A program made the translations under genes and the position numbers. A stretch of DNA of 64,000 nt from assembly GCF_022662575.1 (NCBI RefSeq), contig NZ_JALBFU010000004.1, forward strand, positions 124,001 through 188,000, written 5' to 3'. This document shows positions 48,920-57,435 of the stretch, in pieces. The notes beneath the pieces are model-generated. The model was not told where the DNA came from and searched no databases. It saw only the letters and a list, made by a program, of their open reading frames with translations. Each line of letters opens with the position of its first letter. The first letter of the stretch is position 1. This DNA is from Luteimonas aquatica (GTDB lineage: Bacteria; Pseudomonadota; Gammaproteobacteria; Xanthomonadales; Xanthomonadaceae).

Positions 48920-50191
48920 ATGAGATCGCTCGTCCGTGCAAGTCTCGCGTTGCTGTGGTGGGCCCTGCCGTGCCTGGCCCTCGCGCAGGAGGCCGTCAGC
49001 GTGCCGCTGGGCGGCAATGCCTATCTCACCCGCTCGACGCCGTCGGCGCAGGAGGTCATCACCGAGACCGGCCTGCACGAGTGGAGTTCGAAGCGCACCG
49101 TCGTCAGCGTCTATTTCAGCGTGCCGCAGGCCGGCGAGCTGCAGCTGGCGCTGGAGGGCGCGCTGGCGGGCGCCAACCGCAGCAAGGTCAAGGTCACCGT
49201 GGGCGGGCGCTCGCTGCCGGTGGACCTGTTCGGCGCCGAGAGCGCGGTGTTTCCGGTCGGCAGCTTTACCGTCGACCGCCCGGGCTACGTGAAGGTGGAC
49301 CTGCAGGGCGTGTCCACCGACGGCGGCTACTTCGGCGACATCAGCGCACTGCGCATCGCCGGCAGCGCCGCGGCCGGCGCGGTGTTCGCCGACGATCCGG
49401 AGAATTTCTACTGGTCGCGCCGCGGGCCCTCGGTGCACCTGGGCTACCAGGCCCCCGCCGACACCGAATACGTCTACAGCGAGGTGACCGTGCCCGAGGG
49501 CCAGGACCCGGTCGGCACGTACTACATGGCCAACGGCTTCGACGGCGGCTATTTCGGCATCCAGGTCAATTCGCGCAGCGAGCGCCGCGTGCTGTTCTCG
49601 ATCTGGGACGCGCCCGACGGCGGCAAGACGACCCTGGTCGCCAAGGGGCCGCAGGTGGTCGACAACGATTTCGGCGGCGAAGGCACCGGCGGACAGAGCT
49701 ATCTCGTCTATCCGTGGAAGGCCGGGCACACCTACCGCTTCCTCACCCGCGCCCGCCCGGACGGCAGCGGCGGCACGCTGTTCAGCGCCTGGTTCGCCGA
49801 GGCGGCGAGCCAGGCCAATGGCGGACGCTGCCGCGACTGGCGGCTGATCGCCACCTGGCGGCGTCCCGGCGGCCCCACCGCGCTGCGCTCGCTGTATTCG
49901 TTCCTGGAGTCGTTCCTGCCGGACAACGGCTACCTCGGCCGCAGCGCCCGCTACGGCAACCAGTGGGCCAAGCCGGCGGGCGGCGCCTGGACCGAACTCG
50001 TCACCGCGCGCTTCACGGTGGACGCGACCGGCAGCAACCGGCAGCGCCTGGATTACGCCGGCGGCGTGAACGCCAATCTGTTCCACCTGCGCCTGGGCGG
50101 CTTCTTCTCGCCGCCGGTGACGCCCGGACAGAGCTTCGTGCGCACCGCCGACGGCCGGCCGCCGGCGATCGACCTGGACGCCTTGCCTTGA
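48920..50191 (+). CDS. Exported DUF5077-DUF3472 protein
   Basis: 423 residues, signal peptide (SLALLWWALPCLALA). An N-terminal beta-sandwich (about 25-150, SVPLGGNAYLTRSTPSAQEV) matches the DUF5077 pattern and the C-terminal half (about 160-415, NFYWSRRGPSVHLGY then MANGFDGGYFGIQVNS) matches DUF3472. Both occur in polysaccharide-utilisation loci of Bacteroidetes and proteobacteria, with no established activity. Position between the receptor and the GH109 enzyme suggests glycan binding or an undiscovered glycan-active function. Confidence 0.8.
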   Translation: MRSLVRASLALLWWALPCLALAQEAVSVPLGGNAYLTRSTPSAQEVITETGLHEWSSKRTVVSVYFSVPQAGELQLALEGALAGANRSKVKVTVGGRSLPVDLFGAESAVFPVGSFTVDRPGYVKVDLQGVSTDGGYFGDISALRIAGSAAAGAVFADDPENFYWSRRGPSVHLGYQAPADTEYVYSEVTVPEGQDPVGTYYMANGFDGGYFGIQVNSRSERRVLFSIWDAPDGGKTTLVAKGPQVVDNDFGGEGTGGQSYLVYPWKAGHTYRFLTRARPDGSGGTLFSAWFAEAASQANGGRCRDWRLIATWRRPGGPTALRSLYSFLESFLPDNGYLGRSARYGNQWAKPAGGAWTELVTARFTVDATGSNRQRLDYAGGVNANLFHLRLGGFFSPPVTPGQSFVRTADGRPPAIDLDALP

Positions 50192-50283
50192 GGGAGCTGC
50201 GCTAACCTGAGGCGGCATTCGCGGCACGCTCCCGCGTGCCGCGCCGCACGATCCGCACCATCGCAACAGAGAGAGACATCGCC

Positions 50284-51639
50284 ATGCATCGTAGGGACTT
50301 CCTCCTCACCGCCGCCGCGCTGGGCGCGACCAGCCTGCTGCCCGCCGCGCCGGCGCGCGCGTCCCGCCGCCGCGTGCGCCTGGGCATGATCGGCACCGGC
50401 ATGCGCGGCCAGGTGCTGCTGCACGAGCTGCTGCGCCGCGACGATGTCGAGGTGGCGGCGCTGTGCGACATCGAGCCGATCATGCTCAAGCGCGCGCTGG
50501 AGATGGCCGAGAAGGCCGGCAAGCCGACGCCGAAAGCCTACGGCGAGGACGGCGACGCGCATGCCTACCGCCGCCTGCTGGCGCAGCGCGGGCTGGACGC
50601 GGTGCTGATCGCCACGCCCTGGGAATGGCACGCGCCGATGGCGATCGAGGCGATGCAGGCCAAGCTCGCGGTCGGCTGCGAGGTGGTGGCCGGCGTCACC
50701 CTCAAGGACCACTGGGACGTGCTGGAAGCGCAGCAGCGCAGCGGCATGCCGTACATGCTGCTGGAAAACGTGTGCTACCGGCGCGACGTGATGGCGGCGC
50801 TGCAGATGGTGCGCGCCGGCCTGTTCGGCGAGTTGGTGCACCTGCAGGGCGGCTACCAGCACGACCTGCGCGGGGTGAAGTTCAATTCCGGCAACCCGAA
50901 CGAACCGTATGACAGCGGCGTGGAGTTCGGGCCCAAGGGCTGGTCGGAGGCGCGCTGGCGCACCGAGCACTCGGTGCGCCGCAACGGCGAGCTGTATCCC
51001 AGCCACGGCATCGGCCCGTGCGCGATGTACACCGGCATCAACCGCGGCAACCGCTTCACCCACATCAACAGCTTCGCCAGCAAGGCGCGCGGCCTGCACG
51101 AATACACGGTGGAGAAGAGCGGCGGCACCACCCACCCCAGCACGCAGGTGCGCTTCAAGCTGGGCGACATCGTCACCACCACCCTGGCCTGCGAGAACGG
51201 CGAGACCATCCTGCTGCAGCACGACACCTCGCTGCCGCGCCCGTACTCGCTGGGCTTCCGCGTCCAGGGCACCAAGGGCCTGTGGATGGACCTGAACCAG
51301 TCGATCCACATCGAGGGCCGCAGCCCGCCGCACAAGTGGGAGCCGTTCCAGGCCTACCAGGACCAGTACGACCACCCGCTGTGGCGCAAGTACGCCGAGA
51401 CCGCCGCCGGCGCCGGCCACGGCGGCATGGACTACTTCGTCATCCATGCCTTCGTCGAGGCGCTCAAGGCCGAGGCGCCGATGCCGATCGACATCTACGA
51501 CGCGCTGGCCTGGAGCGCGATCACGCCGCTGTCGGAGCAGTCCATCGCCGAGGGCTTCAAGACCCTGGAGTTCCCCGACTTCACCCGCGGCCAGTGGCGC
51601 GCGCGCAAGCCGATCTTCGCCTTCGACGCGAAGTACTGA
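50284..51639 (+). CDS. GH109-type NAD-dependent alpha-N-acetylgalactosaminidase (Gfo/Idh/MocA fold)
   Basis: 451 residues with a Tat-like signal (MHRRDFLLTAAALGATSLLP). A Rossmann NAD-binding motif GMIGTGMRG lies near residue 36, and the oxidoreductase C-domain carries YPSHGIGPCAMYTGINRGNR, the hallmark block of GH109 enzymes. These remove terminal alpha-GalNAc (blood-group A) by a NAD-assisted oxidation-elimination mechanism, and Tat export delivers them with NAD bound. Ordinary dehydrogenases of the same superfamily remain a possible alternative, but the exported form and the locus make GH109 the better call. Confidence 0.85.
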   Translation: MHRRDFLLTAAALGATSLLPAAPARASRRRVRLGMIGTGMRGQVLLHELLRRDDVEVAALCDIEPIMLKRALEMAEKAGKPTPKAYGEDGDAHAYRRLLAQRGLDAVLIATPWEWHAPMAIEAMQAKLAVGCEVVAGVTLKDHWDVLEAQQRSGMPYMLLENVCYRRDVMAALQMVRAGLFGELVHLQGGYQHDLRGVKFNSGNPNEPYDSGVEFGPKGWSEARWRTEHSVRRNGELYPSHGIGPCAMYTGINRGNRFTHINSFASKARGLHEYTVEKSGGTTHPSTQVRFKLGDIVTTTLACENGETILLQHDTSLPRPYSLGFRVQGTKGLWMDLNQSIHIEGRSPPHKWEPFQAYQDQYDHPLWRKYAETAAGAGHGGMDYFVIHAFVEALKAEAPMPIDIYDALAWSAITPLSEQSIAEGFKTLEFPDFTRGQWRARKPIFAFDAKY

Positions 51640-51691
51640 GCGGCCGCTCGTGCGCAGGCGCGCGATCGCGTGCCCGCGCCGCGCGCGATCC

Positions 51692-52480
51692 TCAGCGTTC
51701 TCCGCCGGAGAAAATGCGCAGCACCGAATCCAGGTGCTGCTGCATGGCCAGGCGCGCGGCGGCGGCGTCGCGGCGGCGGATCGCGATGACGATCGCCGCG
51801 TGCTCGTCCTCGGAGCGGTGCGGCATGTCATGGCTGGAATACAGCGCCTGCACGCGCTGGAACATGGCGCCGTACTTGTGCCCGAGCAGGTGGCGGATCA
51901 GCAGCGCGTAGGCGGGGTTGCCGCTGGCGTCGGCGATGCGGATGTGCAGCAGGCGGTCGCCCGGATGGGTGGCCGAGCCGACGCGGTTGTCCTCGATGTT
52001 GCGCTGGTAGGCGGCCTCGATGCCGTCGATCTCGGCGTCGCTGGCGTTCTCGGCGGCCAGTGCCGCGGTTTCCGGCTCGACCAGCCGCCGCGCCTGCAGC
52101 AGGGAGAACGGCGGGATCTCCGCGTCCAGGTCGGTCTCGATGCCGAGCTCGGGGTCCGGCACCCAGGGCTGGCTGCGCATCGCCCGCTCCAGCACCCGGC
52201 CGGCGGCATCGTGGGCGGGCGCGGCCGGTTCGCTCGCCAGCGGCGGCTCCGGGCCGATCACCACCACCCCGTCGCCGACGCGGACCCGGACCATGCCGAT
52301 CACCTCCAGGGCGATCAGCGCCTCGCGCAGCGAGGTGCGGCTCACCCCGAACTGCTGCGACAGCTCGCGCTCGGCGGGCAGGTAGCTGCCCGGCGGGTAC
52401 TCGCCGCGGTTGATCAAAACGCGCAACTGGTCGGCGATTTGCTGATAGAGCCGGCGATTCTGGATGCTTTGGACAGGCAT
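51692..52480 (-). CDS. GntR-family regulator, FadR subfamily (FCD domain)
   Basis: 262 residues. GntR winged helix (about 8-78: RLYQQIADQLRVLINRGEYP, then LSQQFGVSRTSLREALIALE) and an FCD effector domain (about 110-250) with metal-binding-type Asp/His positions. Start MPVQSIQNRRLY chosen because the family begins there. Divergent from GH20, with the palindrome AATGGT-TAG-ACCATT in between. Near-copies of that palindrome flank the GH29 operon promoter, so this is probably the local regulator of the N-glycan genes. Confidence 0.9.
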   Translation of the reverse strand: MPVQSIQNRRLYQQIADQLRVLINRGEYPPGSYLPAERELSQQFGVSRTSLREALIALEVIGMVRVRVGDGVVVIGPEPPLASEPAAPAHDAAGRVLERAMRSQPWVPDPELGIETDLDAEIPPFSLLQARRLVEPETAALAAENASDAEIDGIEAAYQRNIEDNRVGSATHPGDRLLHIRIADASGNPAYALLIRHLLGHKYGAMFQRVQALYSSHDMPHRSEDEHAAIVIAIRRRDAAAARLAMQQHLDSVLRIFSGGER

Positions 52481-52488
52481 AGTGTGGT

Positions 52489-52503
52489 AATGGTTAGACC
52501 ATT
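52489..52503. promoter_or_regulatory. GntR operator at the GntR/GH20 divergent promoter
   Basis: Perfect 6-3-6 palindrome AATGGT-TAG-ACCATT, 8 bp upstream of the GntR start codon. Near-identical sites (core GGTTGGACC) occur at 63493 and 63760. Confidence 0.75.
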
Positions 52504-52654
52504 GGACCTTTACAGGAGTCGCTCCAGTCCATCGAGGCGTCGCCTGGAACCCCAGCCGGCACGCCGCGATTAGACGCCGGCGGGCCGGAAGCGTCCACCC
52601 CCGCTCCCGATCATCCCCCTTCTCCGACATCCATTCCCGAACACGGAGCGCCTC

Positions 52655-54955
52655 GTGAGTTTTCTCCCTCGATTGTTCGCCCTCTGCCTGGTCGTCCTGT
52701 GCGCTCCCTTGCCGGCGCTGGCGCAGGCGCCCGAGGCGCCCCTGCCCGCGCTGATGCCGCAGCCGGCGCGGATCCAGGCACTGCCCGGTCGCTACCTGTC
52801 CGGGGCCTCGGCGCGGGTGGAACTCCCCGCCGGGGACGAGGAGGGCCGCGCCCTGGGCGAACTGGCCGCCACCATCCTGCGCGAGGCCTGGGCGGTGCCG
52901 GTGCGCCTGGAGTCCAAGGGCGAGGCGGGCGCGGACCTGACGCTATCGCTGCAGCCGGCACCCGGCGCCCATCCGGAGGGCTACGCGCTGCGCGCCGACG
53001 CCGACGGCATCCGCCTGAGCGCGGCCACGCCCGCCGGCCTGTTCTACGGCCTGCAGACCCTGCGCCAGCTGGCGCCGCCGGGCAGCGCCAAGGCGGGCGT
53101 GCCGGCGGTGCTGATCGAGGACGCGCCGCGCTTCGGCTATCGCGGGCTGATGCTCGACGTCGGCCGTCATCTCTACCCGCTGGAATTCCTCAAGCGCACC
53201 CTCGATCTGATGGCGCGCTACAAGTTCAACACCTTCCACTGGCACCTGACCGAGGACCAGGGCTGGCGGCTGGAGATCAAGCGCTATCCGCGCCTGACCG
53301 AGATCGGCGCCTGGCGCGCGCGCACCTCGCTGCAGCAGCGCGGCGGTCCCGACACATTCGAGGAGAAGCGCTACGGCGGCTTCTACACCCAGGCCGAGGC
53401 GCGCGAGCTGGTGGCCTACGCGAAGACGCTGCACATCCAGGTGATCCCCGAGATCGAGATGCCCGGACACACCGTCGCCGCGCAGGCGGCCTATCCGGAA
53501 CTGGGCTGCACGCCGGGCCCGTTCGAGGTGCGCACCACCTGGGGCGTGGACGACAACGTGCTGTGCCCGAGCGAGCAGACCTTCGCCTTCATCGAGAACG
53601 TGCTGGCCGAGGTGATGGACATCTTCCCCTCGCCCTACATCCACCTGGGCGGCGACGAGGCGCCGATCGTGCGTTGGCAGCAGAGTCCGCTGGCCCAGGA
53701 GATCATCCGCCGCGAGGGCCTGAAGGACGAGCACGCGCTGCAGGGCTGGTTCATGCGCCGGGTGGAGAAGTACCTGCAGGCGCACGGGCGCAGGATGATC
53801 GGCTGGGACGAGATCCTCGACGGCGATCCGCTGCCCAGCGCCACGGTGATGTCCTGGCGCGGCATGGACGGCGGCGTGCGCGCGGCCAAGCTCGGCCACG
53901 ACGTGATCATGGCGCCGACCTCGCACGTCTATCTCGACTACTGCCAGTCGCTGGCGCCGAGCGAGCCGGTCTGCTCGGGCAACCTGCCGCTGCGGCAGGT
54001 CTACGCCTTCGAGCCGGTGCCCGACTCGCTCACCGCCGCGCAGGCCAAGCACGTGATCGGCGGCCAGGGCAATCTCTGGACCGAGCGCGTGCGCACCAGC
54101 CAGGCGGCGGAGTACATGCTGTGGCCGCGCGCGCTGGCGCTGAGCGAGGTGCTGTGGTCGCCGCGCGCGCGCCCGGGCTGGGACGACTTCAAGCGCCGCC
54201 TGGAGCCGCAGCTGCGCACGCTCGACCAGCTGCGGGTCAACTACCGCGTGCCCGACGTGATCGGGCTCGAGGGCGACGCGATCTCGCTGCAGCCGCGCGC
54301 GCAGGTGCGCCTGGCCTCGCCGCTGCCCGGCGCACGCGTGCGCTACAGCCTGGACGGCAGCGATCCGACCGCGGCATCGCCCGTCTACGAGCGCCCCCTC
54401 GATCTCGAGCTCGCCACGGCCGGCACCGTGGTTTCGGCGCGGCTGGAGCAGCCCGGCGGACGCCTGGGGCCAGTGAGTCGCGCGCGCTACGCGCTGGCGC
54501 AGCTGCAGCCGGCCACGCGCGCCGAGCGCAAGGGCTTGAAGGCCGGACTCGAACGGGCGTACTACGAGGCGGCGATCACGCGTACCGAGCAGCTGCTGGC
54601 GCAGACGCCGCTGCGCACCGAGACGGCGCGCGGCATCGGCTTGCCCGAGCAGGCGCGCGCGGAGACCTTCGGCCTGCGCTACCGCGGCTACATCGACATT
54701 CCGGCCGACGGGGTCTATCGCTTCGTGCTCGGCTCCGACGACGGCGCGCGCGTGCTGATCGACGACAAGACCGTGGTCGAGCGCGACGGACTGCAGTCGC
54801 CGGGCGATTCCTACGGCAGCGCGGGGCTGGCCGCGGGCCTGCACGCCTTCGAGCTGCGCTACTTCCAGGGCGGCGGCGACAAGCAGCTGCAGCTGCTGGT
54901 GGAGCGCGACGGCGCCGCCGCCGAGCCGGTGCCCGAGAGCTGGTGGCGGCATTGA
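52655..54955 (+). CDS. GH20 beta-N-acetylhexosaminidase
   Basis: 766 residues, exported (signal peptide ending ALA near residue 23). GH20b domain (about 30-150), catalytic TIM barrel with the D334-E335 pair in YIHLGGDEAP and substrate residues in FNTFHWHLTEDQGWRLEIK. Then an Fn3-associated/CHB_HEX_C-like domain (about 545-605, VRYSLDGSDPTA) and a C-terminal PA14-like domain (about 665-765, YIDIPADGVYRFVLGSDDG). Removes terminal beta-GlcNAc/GalNAc by substrate-assisted catalysis. The GTG start has GGAG 7 nt upstream. Its end overlaps the GH3 gene. Confidence 0.94.
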   Translation: MSFLPRLFALCLVVLCAPLPALAQAPEAPLPALMPQPARIQALPGRYLSGASARVELPAGDEEGRALGELAATILREAWAVPVRLESKGEAGADLTLSLQPAPGAHPEGYALRADADGIRLSAATPAGLFYGLQTLRQLAPPGSAKAGVPAVLIEDAPRFGYRGLMLDVGRHLYPLEFLKRTLDLMARYKFNTFHWHLTEDQGWRLEIKRYPRLTEIGAWRARTSLQQRGGPDTFEEKRYGGFYTQAEARELVAYAKTLHIQVIPEIEMPGHTVAAQAAYPELGCTPGPFEVRTTWGVDDNVLCPSEQTFAFIENVLAEVMDIFPSPYIHLGGDEAPIVRWQQSPLAQEIIRREGLKDEHALQGWFMRRVEKYLQAHGRRMIGWDEILDGDPLPSATVMSWRGMDGGVRAAKLGHDVIMAPTSHVYLDYCQSLAPSEPVCSGNLPLRQVYAFEPVPDSLTAAQAKHVIGGQGNLWTERVRTSQAAEYMLWPRALALSEVLWSPRARPGWDDFKRRLEPQLRTLDQLRVNYRVPDVIGLEGDAISLQPRAQVRLASPLPGARVRYSLDGSDPTAASPVYERPLDLELATAGTVVSARLEQPGGRLGPVSRARYALAQLQPATRAERKGLKAGLERAYYEAAITRTEQLLAQTPLRTETARGIGLPEQARAETFGLRYRGYIDIPADGVYRFVLGSDDGARVLIDDKTVVERDGLQSPGDSYGSAGLAAGLHAFELRYFQGGGDKQLQLLVERDGAAAEPVPESWWRH

Positions 54956-57375
54956 TCCGCGCGCGGCGCCGCCTGCTCGCGGCGGCGTGCGCGTTCGCCG
55001 CCTGCACCGGCGCGCAGGGCGCGGGCGCGCCCCCGGCCGACCGCGCCGCATTCGCGCCCGTGCCGGGCGTGCAGCGCGAGGGCTGGCTCGACCTGAATAA
55101 GAACGGGCGTCAGGACGTCTACGAGAACCCGCGCGCACCCATCGCCGCGCGCGTGGACGACCTGCTGGCGCGGATGACGATGGAGGAGAAGACCGCGCAG
55201 ATGGCCACGCTGTACGGCTACGGCCGCGTGCTGCGCGATCCGCTGCCGACGCCGGCCTGGAAGCGCGCGCTGTGGAAGGACGGCATCGGCAACATCGACG
55301 AGATGCACAACGGCTTCGGCGACGGCAAGGCCAGTCCCTACGCGACCGACCTGCGCCGGCACGTTTGGGCGATGAACACCGTGCAGCGCTTCTTCATCGA
55401 GCAGACCCGGCTCGGCATTCCCGCCGACTTCAGCAACGAGGGCATCCGCGGCGTCGAGGCCTGGGGCGCGACCAACTTTCCCAGCCAGCTCGGCATCGGC
55501 CACACCTGGAACAAGGCGCTGGTGCGCCGCATCGGGCGCATCACCGGCCTGGAGGCGCGCGCGCTGGGCTACAGCAACGTCTACGCGCCGATCCTGGACG
55601 TGGCGCGCGATCAGCGCTGGGGGCGCATGGAGGAGGTCTACGGCGAGGATCCTTACCTGGTGGCGCGGCTGGGCGTGGAGATGGTCCAGGGCCTGCAGCA
55701 GGACTTCACCGCCGCCGCCACCGCCAAGCACTTCGCCGTGTACAGCAACAACAAGGGCGCGCGCGAGGGCGAGGCGCGCACCGATCCGCAGGCCACTCCG
55801 CGCGAGGTCGAGGACATCTTCCTGCCGCCGTTCGCCGCGGCGATCCGCGAGGCCGGCCTGCTCGGGGTGATGAGCTCGTACAACGACTACGACGGCGTGC
55901 CCGTCACCGGCAGCGCCTACTGGCTGACCGAACGGCTGCGCGGGGATTTCGGTTTCCGCGGCTATGTCGTCTCCGACAGCGAGGCGGTCGAATACCTGTA
56001 CAGCAAGCACGCGGTCGCCGCCGACGCCGAGGACGCGGCGCGGCAGGCGGTGGCCGCCGGGCTGAACGTGCGCACCAACTTCACGCCGCCGGAGCAGTTC
56101 GTGCTGCCGCTGCGCGCGGCGGTGCGCGACGGGTCGCTGCCGATGGCCACGGTCGATGCGCGCGTGCGCGACATCCTGCGCGTCAAGTTCACCCTCGGCC
56201 TGTTCGACCGTCCCTACGTCGAGGACGCCGAGGCCAGCGCGCGGCTGGTGAACGCCCCCGAGCACCGCGCGGCGGCGCTGCAGGCCGCGCGCGAGAGCCT
56301 GGTGCTGCTGAAGAACGCCGGCGCCGCGCTGCCGCTGCGCAAGACGCTGCGCCGCGTGGCGGTGATCGGGCCCAACGCCGACGACGGTCGCTATGCGCAC
56401 CGCCACTACGGGCCGGGCGGCGGTGATCCGGTCACGGTGCTGGAGGGCATCCGCGCCAAGCTCGGCGCCGGCGTGGACGTGCGCTACGCCAAGGGCACCG
56501 AGATCGCCGGCGAGAACTGGCCGCGCATCGAGATCCTGCCCGAGCCGCTGAGCGCGGCCGAGCGCGCGGGCATCGACGAAGCCGTCCGGGCGGCCAGCGG
56601 CGCCGACGTCGCGGTGGTGGTGCTGGGCGATGGCGACCGCACGGTGGGCGAGAGCCTGAGCCGCACCAGCCTCGACCTGCCCGGCCGGCAGGAGGCGCTG
56701 CTGCAGGCCGTGCACGCCACCGGCACGCCGGTGGTGCTGGTGCTGATCAATGGCCGTCCGATGTCGGTGAACTGGGCCGACGCGCACGTGCCGGCAATCC
56801 TGGAGGCCTGGTTTCCCGGCGACCAGGGCGGCACCGCGATCGCCGACGCGCTGTTCGGCGACTACAATCCGGGCGGCAAGCTGACGGTGACGTTTCCCAG
56901 GACGGCCGGACAGATTCCCTTCAACTTCCCCAGCAAGCCCAACGCGCAGTGGGAGGGCGAGAAATCGCGGGTCAACGGCGCGCTGTACGCCTTCGGCCAC
57001 GGCCTGAGCTATACGCGCTTCGACTACGACAATCTGCGCGTGACGCCGGCGCGGCAGCGCGCGGGCGGCGAGGTCGCGGTCAGCGTGGACGTGCGCAACG
57101 CCGGCGACCGCGACGGCGACGAGGTGGTGCAGCTGTACACGCGCGACCTGGTCAGCTCGGTCACCACCTACGAGAAGAATCTGCGCGGCTTCGAGCGCAT
57201 CCATCTGAAGGCCGGCGAGCGCCGCACCGTGCGCTTCGCGCTCAAGCCCGAGGACCTGGCGCTGTGGAACCGGCAGATGCAACGCGTGGTGGAACCCGGC
57301 CGCTTCCGCGTGATGGTGGGATCCGGTTCCGAGGACATCCGCCAGCAGGGCGAGTTCGAGATCCTCGCCGACTGA
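54943..57375 (+). CDS. GH3 family beta-glycosidase
   Basis: About 810 residues, exported: hydrophobic N-terminus with several cysteines (LLAAACAFAACTG). Two-domain GH3 core with KHFAVYSNNKGAREGE and the nucleophile D345 in YVVSDSEAVEYL, the C-terminal alpha/beta sandwich, and a fibronectin-III-like tail (VSVDVRNAGDRDGDEVVQLY). The start is uncertain (GTG 54943 or TTG 54952); both overlap the end of GH20, indicating coupling. Specificity is not readable. beta-1,2-xylosidase or beta-glucosidase are candidates, the former attractive beside fucosidases and PNGase A. A weak hairpin GACCGC/GCGGTC follows the stop. Confidence 0.88.
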   Translation: MAALIRARRRLLAAACAFAACTGAQGAGAPPADRAAFAPVPGVQREGWLDLNKNGRQDVYENPRAPIAARVDDLLARMTMEEKTAQMATLYGYGRVLRDPLPTPAWKRALWKDGIGNIDEMHNGFGDGKASPYATDLRRHVWAMNTVQRFFIEQTRLGIPADFSNEGIRGVEAWGATNFPSQLGIGHTWNKALVRRIGRITGLEARALGYSNVYAPILDVARDQRWGRMEEVYGEDPYLVARLGVEMVQGLQQDFTAAATAKHFAVYSNNKGAREGEARTDPQATPREVEDIFLPPFAAAIREAGLLGVMSSYNDYDGVPVTGSAYWLTERLRGDFGFRGYVVSDSEAVEYLYSKHAVAADAEDAARQAVAAGLNVRTNFTPPEQFVLPLRAAVRDGSLPMATVDARVRDILRVKFTLGLFDRPYVEDAEASARLVNAPEHRAAALQAARESLVLLKNAGAALPLRKTLRRVAVIGPNADDGRYAHRHYGPGGGDPVTVLEGIRAKLGAGVDVRYAKGTEIAGENWPRIEILPEPLSAAERAGIDEAVRAASGADVAVVVLGDGDRTVGESLSRTSLDLPGRQEALLQAVHATGTPVVLVLINGRPMSVNWADAHVPAILEAWFPGDQGGTAIADALFGDYNPGGKLTVTFPRTAGQIPFNFPSKPNAQWEGEKSRVNGALYAFGHGLSYTRFDYDNLRVTPARQRAGGEVAVSVDVRNAGDRDGDEVVQLYTRDLVSSVTTYEKNLRGFERIHLKAGERRTVRFALKPEDLALWNRQMQRVVEPGRFRVMVGSGSEDIRQQGEFEILAD

Positions 57376-57435
57376 CCGCGGCCATCGATCTGCGGTCTTC
57401 CGATCCCGTTCTTCGCCGAGACGGCGACGGCGCCC

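Noticed and set aside
51640-51691. GC-rich self-complementary sequence between the GH109 and GntR genes as a terminator
   Set aside because: Several overlapping GCGCGC stretches but no defined stem with a T-run on either strand.
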